From a virus, in IMG/VR virus record IMGVR_UViG_3300042463_001005, positions 1 through 48,203 of that record: a DNA stretch of 48,203 nt. One strand, written 5' to 3'. Below, piece after piece: positions 22,796 through 30,106 of the stretch; position 1 is the stretch's first letter, and the number at the start of each line of letters is the position of its first letter. Both the position numbers and the translations under genes were made by a program. Under the pieces are notes generated by a model. The model was not told the DNA's origin. It was given only the letters and a program-made list of their open reading frames with translations, and ran no database searches.

Positions 22796-23262
22796 TGAAG
22801 TTTAAAACTTTCGAACAATTTATTCTTGAAGCTGAAGACAGAAGCGCTGAACCTTCTGAGGATTTGTATAAATCTTGGAAGGAATTAATCAATATGACTC
22901 CAGCTCAGATTAAACAGTTTAGAGAGTCAAGACATGGCCAAGATGCAGGTTTAACTCAGAAACAGGCAAAGAACGCAGGCATCGACACTGGTAAAGAATC
23001 AGCCGAAATGCTTATTAAGATGATACCATCTGGCAAAACGTTTGAAGATGCTGAAAAAAATTGGACCCCAGCTATGTGGTTTTGGTGTGGTAAACAAGTT
23101 TCATTTAATAGTCGAATGATTGGAATGAAGCAGAATATGAAATCACCGTATTTCTTTAGAGATGGAGAAATGACTAGATGGTTAAAATCACTTCTTATTT
23201 GGGGACATATTCCTGACGGTTATACATTCCTTAAAGAACCAAAAGAAGGTGAAGATCTTTAA
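22795..23262 (+). CDS. Protein with capsid-targeting-like N-terminus
   Basis: The 155-residue protein begins MKFKTFEQFILEAED. This is very close to the targeting peptide of T4 internal proteins (MKTYQEFIAEA), and I10-L11-E12/A13 fits the I/L-x-E cut site of T4-type prohead proteases. The rest is a globular region with SRHGQDAGLTQKQAKNAGID, MWFWCGKQVSFNSRM and PYFFRDGEMTRWLKSLL, which looks conserved but which I cannot assign. The gene overlaps the membrane-anchored protein by TAATG. If the tag is real, the protein is packed in the head and may be injected with the DNA. Confidence 0.78.
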   Translation: MKFKTFEQFILEAEDRSAEPSEDLYKSWKELINMTPAQIKQFRESRHGQDAGLTQKQAKNAGIDTGKESAEMLIKMIPSGKTFEDAEKNWTPAMWFWCGKQVSFNSRMIGMKQNMKSPYFFRDGEMTRWLKSLLIWGHIPDGYTFLKEPKEGEDL

Positions 23263-23270
23263 TATATAAA
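23263..23270 (+). promoter_or_regulatory. TATATAAA motif, possible late promoter
   Basis: TATATAAA lies 33 nt before the acidic protein start, in a 33-base gap. Weaker match to the TATATAGA set. Confidence 0.25.
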
Positions 23271-23295
23271 AGTATAATAAAAAAATCTAAATAAG

Positions 23296-23772
23296 ATGAG
23301 ATATAAATCATTTGATCAGTTTATTTCAGAAATGGATAGATCTGAAGAAATCGAAAAAGAAGTTGTTAATTTAGGCACTCCTGAAGAACATGACGAAGAT
23401 GAGGCTGAAAAAGTTCAAGCCAATGAATCTGAAGAAAAACCAGCAGAAGCTGAAAAGGCTGAAGTAGTTGAAAAAGCCGTTTCTGAAATTTTATCAGAAT
23501 GTTATGAAATGGTAACTAAAGAAGCTAAAGCTTGGGAAAGCGATGCGCATGATGAACATACAATTGAAAGTTATATGTGCGAAAATGCAGCATTAGTTGC
23601 TGGATTAGCTGCTAAATCTCTTAAAGAATGTAAAGAAGAATTTGGATTAGAAGCTTATGAAGCTGCTCTAAATATGATTTCCGAAGCATTTGATAAGAAA
23701 ATTCAAGAAGTTAAATTGGCCGAATCTGGACAATCACCAGAATCTTCTGACGAGCCTGAAGCCGGAGAATAA
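23296..23772 (+). CDS. Acidic protein with capsid-targeting-like N-terminus
   Basis: The 158-residue protein begins MRYKSFDQFISEMDR, again like the T4 internal-protein peptide, with I10-S11-E12 before a possible cut. Residues 14-55 are extremely acidic (EEHDEDEAEKV, EEKPAEAEKAEVVEK). Residues 60-145 are helical with two Cys, and the end is acidic again. Low complexity, high charge and a targeting-like start are what one expects from a prohead core or internal head protein. A specific counterpart is not recognised. A strong terminator follows, ending the unit that begins at 22541. Confidence 0.78.
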   Translation: MRYKSFDQFISEMDRSEEIEKEVVNLGTPEEHDEDEAEKVQANESEEKPAEAEKAEVVEKAVSEILSECYEMVTKEAKAWESDAHDEHTIESYMCENAALVAGLAAKSLKECKEEFGLEAYEAALNMISEAFDKKIQEVKLAESGQSPESSDEPEAGE

Positions 23773-23798
23773 TCTCGTTAAATAAGAAACTAAATCAA

Positions 23799-23830
23799 GG
23801 ATCTGAATATAATTATTCAGATCCTTTTTT
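23799..23830 (+). terminator. Rho-independent terminator
   Basis: A perfect 10-bp stem GGATCTGAAT/ATTCAGATCC (23799-23808 and 23815-23824) with a six-base loop and six T residues. Confidence 0.92.
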
Positions 23831-23837
23831 ATTTAAT

Positions 23838-24353
23838 ATGCCAAGAATACCGATTAATAAGATCTATATGCAGATGGCGTACCAGATCGCCAAGTTAAGT
23901 TACGCCGAACGTAGAAAAGTCGGATGTATCATTGTCAAAGATGAGCAAATCATCAGTGTTGGTTACAATGGAACTCCACATGGTTTTGAAAATCAATGTG
24001 AGTATAAACAAACAACATATTGGGAGAATCCAGCCGGAGCTGAACTACTAGAAGATGCTGGATGGATATTATCTACTGATAATTCATGTACTTGTCATCG
24101 ATATGTTACTAAAAAAGAGGTTCTACATGCTGAATCGAATGCGATAGCAAAATTGGCTAAAAGTACAATTAGTTCAATTGGAACGACGCTATATACAACT
24201 ACCATGCCCTGTTTTGATTGTGCAAAATTGATTATTCAAGCTGGAGTTGCCGAAGTTTATTATTGTGAGGATTATAGAGATACTTCAGGTGTAGAATTAC
24301 TTAATAAGGCTGGAATTCCTGTTTACCAGGAGATAGTATGGAATAACGAATAA
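23838..24353 (+). CDS. dCMP deaminase
   Basis: The 171-residue protein belongs to the zinc-dependent deoxycytidylate deaminase family. It has HAES at 97-100 with the catalytic Glu, TTMPCFDCAKL with Cys125 and Cys128, and the VGCIIVKD and GYNGTPHGF segments of the fold. It converts dCMP to dUMP for thymidylate synthesis, as T4 Cd does. The inserted region from about 52 to 95 with CTCH is common in phage and eukaryotic members. It starts eight bases after a terminator, so its promoter must overlap that hairpin or lie upstream of it. Confidence 0.93.
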   Translation: MPRIPINKIYMQMAYQIAKLSYAERRKVGCIIVKDEQIISVGYNGTPHGFENQCEYKQTTYWENPAGAELLEDAGWILSTDNSCTCHRYVTKKEVLHAESNAIAKLAKSTISSIGTTLYTTTMPCFDCAKLIIQAGVAEVYYCEDYRDTSGVELLNKAGIPVYQEIVWNNE

Positions 24354-24366
24354 ATAATATAATATT

Positions 24367-24582
24367 ATGGGATTTAACATTAGACATTATCCAGAAGATG
24401 TAAAGATATTAGAAAATAAACTTAAAGAAGAAGGATCTCATTATTTTTATAACATGTATATCAAGAGAGTTGAATGCTGGATGGGATCTGAAAAAGCAAA
24501 AGCATCTGAAGGATTTATAGAAAAATTCATGCAAAAATACAATGAATCAACTGATGTCGAGTTTTATAGTATCGAAGATTAA
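24367..24582 (+). CDS. Small acidic protein of unknown function
   Basis: The 71-residue protein is mainly helical and charged, with a central YFYNMYIKRVECWMG segment. No family recognised. It sits 13 bases after the deaminase gene and is followed by the next gene at 24605, so it is probably co-transcribed. Confidence 0.7.
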   Translation: MGFNIRHYPEDVKILENKLKEEGSHYFYNMYIKRVECWMGSEKAKASEGFIEKFMQKYNESTDVEFYSIED

Positions 24583-24604
24583 AAACCTTTTTAAGAAAGA
24601 AATT

Positions 24605-25156
24605 ATGGAAAATAATACTGAAACAGCACAAGAAGTCAAAAGATTTCAATGGAAGAAAGGTGATCACTTTGGTAAAGTTGTCGAAGTAGAATCAGAAGAT
24701 TCTGAATTTTATATTTTTACCGATGGAACACAAATATTTAAAAGTGTAGCAACTGAATTTTTAGAAAAAGTAGATGATATTAATAATTTACCATTTCCGT
24801 CAACTACAGTAATTTCACCTTCTAATAAAAATGAAGCCAAATCCGTTAAGGAAGAAGCTCCAAAAATTATACAATCGAAAGTATCTGCTCCTGTTGAAAA
24901 ATCACCTCTGGAAAATTTAATCATAAAGTTATCTTCTAAGAATGTTGAAACTTTAAAATTAAATCTAGGAGTTAATCTTCCAAAGCGCGAAGTATTTGAC
25001 ATGCTGCTAGAAAATAGTGATGAGTCTAGAGATGAAATGATTAAAACAATTTCTCAGGTAGTCACTTCACAAATTCAAATAGATAAACTACAATCGTATA
25101 TTTACGATGAAGTCACCCTTTTTTTAAACAACTATTACAATGAATCAAATTCCTAA
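24605..25156 (+). CDS. Protein of unknown function
   Basis: I choose ATG 24605 (183 residues) because the upstream ATG at 24542 lies inside the preceding gene. An N-terminal beta-rich domain (FQWKKGDHFGKVVEVESED, FYIFTDGTQIF) looks like a small SH3- or KOW-like barrel. A Ser/Lys-rich linker follows, then a helical C-terminal domain (ETLKLNLGVNLPKREVFDML). No family recognised. It overlaps the next gene by 17 bases. Confidence 0.75.
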   Translation: MENNTETAQEVKRFQWKKGDHFGKVVEVESEDSEFYIFTDGTQIFKSVATEFLEKVDDINNLPFPSTTVISPSNKNEAKSVKEEAPKIIQSKVSAPVEKSPLENLIIKLSSKNVETLKLNLGVNLPKREVFDMLLENSDESRDEMIKTISQVVTSQIQIDKLQSYIYDEVTLFLNNYYNESNS

Positions 25157-25514
25157 CAGAAGAGCTCGCAGAGCGCAACTAAAAGCGTACGGTGTTTTAC
25201 GCGAAAAAGAAAAGCTAAGTTTCTTTTCACCACAAAGACAAGAGTGGTATAAAAAAGCCAAAGAAGAAGGTAAAAGAATCCATGAAATGAACGAAAAAGC
25301 AAACATGGACGCTATTGAAAACCAACTTCAAACTATCTTAGATAAGATGAAAGAAACTTGGGTAGGGCTAGGTTATAATGAAGAAGAAATTTCTTTATTA
25401 GAAGAGTCTTGGTCCTTAACGGCAGTTAAGAGTAAAGAAACTTATCGCGAAGATAAGAAACGTTCAAGAGAATTAAGTAAACAAGCTAATCAATTAAGAT
25501 CAGCTAGAAAATAA
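25140..25514 (+). CDS. Basic helical phage protein
   Basis: The 124-residue protein begins MNQIPNRRARRAQLKAYGVL, an Arg-rich start that I have seen in other phage proteins without an assigned role. The rest is helical with many Lys, Glu and Gln and ends QANQLRSARK. The Arg-rich start suggests nucleic-acid contact. The overlap with the preceding gene indicates joint expression. Confidence 0.75.
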   Translation: MNQIPNRRARRAQLKAYGVLREKEKLSFFSPQRQEWYKKAKEEGKRIHEMNEKANMDAIENQLQTILDKMKETWVGLGYNEEEISLLEESWSLTAVKSKETYREDKKRSRELSKQANQLRSARK

Positions 25515-25523
25515 TAATTGACT

Positions 25524-25844
25524 ATGCAATCTATTACAGTTCAGTTGGCAGACAATGGCGTAATAAAATACGTTGAGGATGATAATGCAAACTCAGCTGG
25601 AGAAGGTTACAGTTCAACTATTGTTTATGATTTTGAATCTAATGATGCTTCCGAAAATAAAATCAAATTTCTTCTAGATATTTCAGAAGATTGTGGTTTA
25701 GAATTCGGAAGCACTAATGATTCTGATCAAATAAAAATAATCAAAGATTGGGGAGAACATTATCAGCCAAATAAGGCTGAAATTGAAGCTAGAATTTCTG
25801 AACTTAATACTCAGATTAATAAACTTCAATCTCTTCTTGTATAA
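25524..25844 (+). CDS. Protein of unknown function
   Basis: The ATG at 25524 is preferred over a TTG at 25518, giving 106 residues. A beta-rich first half (ITVQLADNGVIKYVED) is followed by a C-terminal coiled coil (EIEARISELNTQINKLQSLL). No family recognised. Nine bases separate it from the previous gene and two from the next. Confidence 0.75.
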   Translation: MQSITVQLADNGVIKYVEDDNANSAGEGYSSTIVYDFESNDASENKIKFLLDISEDCGLEFGSTNDSDQIKIIKDWGEHYQPNKAEIEARISELNTQINKLQSLLV

Positions 25845-25846
25845 AA

Positions 25847-26251
25847 ATGGGTTTAATTATTGATTGTATCTGGTCTGAACATAGGAGAGATTATGTTCGT
25901 TATTTGAAAATGAGTGAGTCTAATTATAGCACTATAATTGACTATCATACAATTTCAAATAAATTAGCAAAATCGTGTCCGTATGGAGAGGAACCAAAAC
26001 AATCTGTAATTGGACTTCATATTTTCAAAATCTTAGAATCTGTACTCATTTTTCACACTGATCAGAAAATCCTTTACTTATTTAAAAATTTAGAACCAGT
26101 AACCATCTCTAATCTTAAAGAGACGGTTACTGATTTCTATTATCGAGATTTTGAATTTAATCTTAATCTTATTTCAGATAAAAAAATAGAGAATGAAAAC
26201 ATATTATCATTCTTTGATAATGTTACATATCTAGAACATGATAAAGCATAA
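25847..26251 (+). CDS. Protein of unknown function
   Basis: The 134-residue protein has no recognised domain. It alternates short strands and helices (MGLIIDCIWSEHRRDYVRY at the start, LIFHTDQKILYLFKNLEP in the middle). It overlaps the following gene by 14 bases. With the neighbouring unknown gene it leads up to a glycosyltransferase and then the tail block. Confidence 0.75.
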   Translation: MGLIIDCIWSEHRRDYVRYLKMSESNYSTIIDYHTISNKLAKSCPYGEEPKQSVIGLHIFKILESVLIFHTDQKILYLFKNLEPVTISNLKETVTDFYYRDFEFNLNLISDKKIENENILSFFDNVTYLEHDKA

Positions 26252-26831
26252 GCTATATACAAAAGGCGAGAAAATTTATGCTCTTTTATCTAACAAAAGA
26301 TTCCCAAACATTTTATTTCCTGTAAGAGCTATTATATATGATGTCAAATTTGATGACACCATGCCTAGATATATGCTTAAAATTGATAAGTTATATGACG
26401 ATATTGATTTTCTCAAAAGATATTTCTTTGGCCTAACTTTTGATGGTAACTTTGAAGGTAAACAAACTAAAATTAATCTAAGCCGAAAAGAATATTCTAC
26501 AATTTCTGAATTAGAACGTGTATTTTCTGAAAAATGGGAAAGTTACATGTTTGTTGTTGATTCTATTTTCTGTGTTAAAACACAGTATGAATTAAACGAA
26601 TTATTTAAAAATCTACAAGATTTCTTTATTGAAAAACATTTGAAAGAATTATATGAACTTTCAAATCGATCTTTTTATTCTAAAGGACAATATTATTATC
26701 ATACAAGAGATGAATTTATAATAGCACTTAAAAAGTTTTTAGATGTTAGAAAACCTGATCGCAAGGACTATTTTGATAAACTCTTATACCGGCCAGATTC
26801 AGTTGAATTAGATAAAATAGATAAAGGATGA
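26238..26831 (+). CDS. Protein of unknown function
   Basis: The 197-residue protein is rich in Phe, Tyr and Lys, with an N-terminal beta-rich part (KGEKIYALLSNKRFPNILF) and a helical second half (YELNELFKNLQDFFIEKHL). No family recognised. It overlaps both neighbours, the upstream unknown gene by 14 bases and the glycosyltransferase by ATGA, so all three are co-translated. Confidence 0.75.
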   Translation: MIKHKLYTKGEKIYALLSNKRFPNILFPVRAIIYDVKFDDTMPRYMLKIDKLYDDIDFLKRYFFGLTFDGNFEGKQTKINLSRKEYSTISELERVFSEKWESYMFVVDSIFCVKTQYELNELFKNLQDFFIEKHLKELYELSNRSFYSKGQYYYHTRDEFIIALKKFLDVRKPDRKDYFDKLLYRPDSVELDKIDKG

Positions 26832-27568
26832 TACTTAACCCTAAGATTTCTATAGTTATGCAGGCATATTTAGGGGACTATCCTGGGTCAAGAAAGAATC
26901 CAATTGATAAATTCATAAGAGCAGTAGATAGTTTCCTGAATCAAACCTATTCTAACTCAGAATTAGTAATAGTTAGTGATGATTGTGACATAGCGCATAG
27001 TTTATATTTAGAAAAATATAAACATGAAGACCGTATTAAATATGCATATGTGTCTAAAACAGGAACTCCTAATATGTATGATCTGGTTGGTGATCAGAAA
27101 TACTATCGAGGAATTCCGCGTCAAGTTGGTGTTACTATCACAACTGGAGATTTAATCACATACATGGACTCAGATGACCTTATACTACCAAATTATTTAG
27201 ATCTATTAGTTAACATATATAATCAAAACAGCGAATTAGATTTCTATTCAAATACAACATGGTTTGATAGTGCGGATCATAGATGGCCAGAAGGATCTGC
27301 AACTTATTCAACTGAAAATTTAGAATCCTACAAATTTAAACAGGTTGGTGGAGAATGGGTTATAAATCATGTTAAACCCGGTATGATTGTTATGGCTCCA
27401 TGGCTTTTTATTCATAAAAGGAAATCTGACATTGAATGGAAAGATACAATAGGAACTAGTGAAGATGTTGACTTTAATATAAGGTTTAGAAAATCGTACA
27501 AAAACGGCGCCCAAATCAACGCGCCAGGATATATTAGATGCCATTATTCTAATTTATGGGATTATTAA
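26828..27568 (+). CDS. Family 2 glycosyltransferase
   Basis: This 246-residue protein is a typical GT2 enzyme. ISIVMQAYLGDYP at residues 7-19 is the first strand, FLNQTYSNSELVIVSDD at 36-52 the second region, and YMDSDDLILP at 112-121 contains the DxD metal site (Asp114 and Asp116). ISEDVDF-like SEDVDFNIRF near 220 is the acceptor-side acidic motif. It is separated by 16 kb from the fibre-modification block and lies directly before the tail genes, so it may modify a tail protein or a different target. Confidence 0.85.
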   Translation: MILNPKISIVMQAYLGDYPGSRKNPIDKFIRAVDSFLNQTYSNSELVIVSDDCDIAHSLYLEKYKHEDRIKYAYVSKTGTPNMYDLVGDQKYYRGIPRQVGVTITTGDLITYMDSDDLILPNYLDLLVNIYNQNSELDFYSNTTWFDSADHRWPEGSATYSTENLESYKFKQVGGEWVINHVKPGMIVMAPWLFIHKRKSDIEWKDTIGTSEDVDFNIRFRKSYKNGAQINAPGYIRCHYSNLWDY

Positions 27569-27596
27569 TTTCTGGGCTCATTTAAAGTACTATGAA

Positions 27597-27604
27597 TATA
27601 TAAG
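27597..27604 (+). promoter_or_regulatory. TATATAAG motif, possible late promoter
   Basis: TATATAAG lies 45 nt before the first tail-block gene, in a 73-base gap. Weaker match to the TATATAGA set. Confidence 0.25.
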
Positions 27605-27641
27605 ATAGGTAAATATTGCCTAAAAATATTCGTTAACAAGA

Positions 27642-29498
27642 ATGCCTGGTATTATAGACGGTTTTATTAGTGGAGCAGACAAAGCATATAATGCTGCTTG
27701 GAATTTAGGAAAAGATCCAAAAAAGGCTTCGAAGCCTTCTGGCCCCGCTCCAAAGAAGAAATATAAGAAAATTGACACTAAAGATGCTACTAAAACTATT
27801 GCATCATCCGATGAATTGCCTGAAACAGTGTTACAGTCAAACAACATCACTAGTCCTACTGAACCAATAAAGAATTTTGGTAAAAATAATTCATTTAGTG
27901 GTGTAAAAAATAATGTTGCACCTGGGCCAGGTGAGGGTAAATTATATAATCAAGTAGATGATTCGTATTTCTACACTCTAGATAAAGCAGAGCAGGCACC
28001 CGCTGGATCAACTACTAATGGAAAAAAGGTTAATGATGGCAAAGCCCCATATTCATCTTTTAACAGATATTCTCTATTTAAATATAGAGGAACGCCATTA
28101 AGTCCGGTTGATAATGCTGCACAAGATAAAACCGCAGATCCTGTTTATAATAAAATTGATGCTGCTACAATTATTGAACCAACAATTAGAAATATTATCA
28201 ATATAACCGATGACAAAGGATCTTTAGGATATCGTTATAATTATTCTGATTTTGCAATGTGTAAATATCTTGGTAAAATACCAAATACGTACATGGTTAC
28301 ATTAAGAAGATTTGCATATCCAGTTGAAGACGATATTATCACGCCTTTTTCAGTTGGTCAAGATGGTAGTAAAATCCCAAGAAAAAGCCCAGATGTTGCA
28401 AGAGCAATTACATGGATGTCAGAAGAAACTGGAAATAGTTTAGCTGAAATTCTAGCACTTAGTTACAAATATGATTGGAAAGATGTTGAAGCGGATGTTC
28501 AAACAATTACCTCAACTAATAATGAAAATTCAGGAGGTAAATTGGGTAAAGCGCTGATGGGTAATAAAGTTGGTAAGGCTTTTATGGGAGCTGGCCAAGG
28601 ATTAAACGGAGTACAAGTTGCTCAAATGGAAGCTCATGGAGCTGGATTCGATCCGTTAAAAGGAACTTATCCAAACCACGTATTTGGACCGTATAATAAA
28701 ATTGCATCAATGGTTGTACGTGGAGATAAAGGTCTTCTTTTTGATAAAGAATTTACACTTAAGTTTCAATATCAAATGAAGTCTTTATATGGTGCAAACC
28801 CAAAGGTTCTTTTTATGGACCAATTATCTAACGTTCTTGCACTAACATATTCAACCGCTCCTTTCTGGGGTGGAGCTGTTCGTTATTTAGGAAGTGGATC
28901 TATTGGTAAACCATTCGGTGATATTAATAAATTAAGAAACGGCGATTATAAAGGATTCTTAACTTCAGTACTTGGACAATTACAGAGTATGGCAACTAAT
29001 ATCGTTGATGATATTAAGAAGAATGGTCTAGGTGGTTCTAAGGTAATGAGTAACTTACTTGGTGGTATGTTGATGGATTTATTTAATTCTCCACAAGGTG
29101 GTGAGGTTGCAAACGCCTTATTAACCGGTGATTCTACTGGACAATGGCATGTTACTGTTGGTAATCCATTAAATCCTATGATTGTTATGGGTAACTTAGT
29201 TTGCACAAATACCAAAATTAATTTTCATGGTGGTAATGGAGTTCAAGATTTTCCGGAAATAATGGAAGTTGAAATCACTTTAAAACCAGGAAGACCAAGA
29301 GATAAAGCAGATATTGAAAGAATGTTTAACGCTGGAAGAGGAAGGTTCTATCTACAACCAGATGATGGTGCTGATATTAACAATCTACATGAAGTATCTG
29401 CTTATGGTAATAAAGATAAACCAGGTGGTGGAACAAATACTAATAATCTTAAACCATCATCAGTAGATAAAGTATTTAGAAAATTTGCTAACGAATAA
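27642..29498 (+). CDS. Baseplate/tail structural protein
   Basis: The 618-residue protein opens the tail block. After a low-complexity Lys/Pro region (residues 20-60) come NYSDFAMCKYLGKIPNTYMV near 205-224 and PNHVFGPYNKIASMVVRGD near 345. The C-terminal region has NPMIVMGNLVCTNTKINF near 510 and ITLKPGRPRDKADIERMF near 545. This last part recalls tail-tube-like domains of baseplate cap proteins (T4 gp48/gp54), but the match is only in pattern. It overlaps the gp53-like gene by one base. Virion role likely; exact part uncertain. Confidence 0.7.
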   Translation: MPGIIDGFISGADKAYNAAWNLGKDPKKASKPSGPAPKKKYKKIDTKDATKTIASSDELPETVLQSNNITSPTEPIKNFGKNNSFSGVKNNVAPGPGEGKLYNQVDDSYFYTLDKAEQAPAGSTTNGKKVNDGKAPYSSFNRYSLFKYRGTPLSPVDNAAQDKTADPVYNKIDAATIIEPTIRNIINITDDKGSLGYRYNYSDFAMCKYLGKIPNTYMVTLRRFAYPVEDDIITPFSVGQDGSKIPRKSPDVARAITWMSEETGNSLAEILALSYKYDWKDVEADVQTITSTNNENSGGKLGKALMGNKVGKAFMGAGQGLNGVQVAQMEAHGAGFDPLKGTYPNHVFGPYNKIASMVVRGDKGLLFDKEFTLKFQYQMKSLYGANPKVLFMDQLSNVLALTYSTAPFWGGAVRYLGSGSIGKPFGDINKLRNGDYKGFLTSVLGQLQSMATNIVDDIKKNGLGGSKVMSNLLGGMLMDLFNSPQGGEVANALLTGDSTGQWHVTVGNPLNPMIVMGNLVCTNTKINFHGGNGVQDFPEIMEVEITLKPGRPRDKADIERMFNAGRGRFYLQPDDGADINNLHEVSAYGNKDKPGGGTNTNNLKPSSVDKVFRKFANE

Positions 29499-30106
29499 TG
29501 GAACTTAAAACTTTTCAAAACAAAAAGGTATCAGCGGATGACAAAATCATCATGACTGAACCATATCTTCTATTTAAAAATGGTACTATTGACAATGATG
29601 TGTTCGTTGTTACTGATTATCATGCAGGTAGAATCGATCTAATTTCGCTGAACGTTTATGGTACAGCAGAGCTTTCTGATCAAATTTTAAAATACAATGG
29701 TATTTCAAATCCATTTTCAGTCGGTGAAGGTGATGTTCTTATAATCCCGCCGGCAGATATTTTATTGATTGGTTGGAAAAAGCCTGGAATCGATGTTAAA
29801 GAAGCAAATCTCGTTCGAGATAAATTTATAGAAACAAAAAGATTACCAGTTCAAGATCAGAAGAGATTAGAATATCTAAAAAGAAAAGCTTCTGAGAAAT
29901 CAAATGGAGCAAAAGAAATATTACCTCCAAATGTTTTAAAACCAGGACAGAGTAATGTTGTTATCCAAAATGGACAGACTGAAGTTGGTACTGCGCTGAG
30001 CACTAGCCAAATAAGAACTACTGCTAAATTATCAAGTGGCAAAGCATCTCCTACTGAATTAAAAGCAATGAACAATATTAATAAAAAACTAGATAGTAAT
30101 ACTTAA
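29498..30106 (+). CDS. Baseplate wedge protein, gp53-like (LysM-type domain)
   Basis: The 202-residue protein contains at residues 40-86 the pattern RIDLISLNVYGTAEL, LKYNGISNPFSVGEGD and VLIIPP. This matches the LysM-like domain of T4 gp53, which clamps neighbouring wedges in the baseplate. The remainder is helical and then disordered (Ser, Thr, Lys rich). It overlaps both neighbours by one base, as expected for structural genes needed in fixed ratio. Confidence 0.8.
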   Translation: MELKTFQNKKVSADDKIIMTEPYLLFKNGTIDNDVFVVTDYHAGRIDLISLNVYGTAELSDQILKYNGISNPFSVGEGDVLIIPPADILLIGWKKPGIDVKEANLVRDKFIETKRLPVQDQKRLEYLKRKASEKSNGAKEILPPNVLKPGQSNVVIQNGQTEVGTALSTSQIRTTAKLSSGKASPTELKAMNNINKKLDSNT

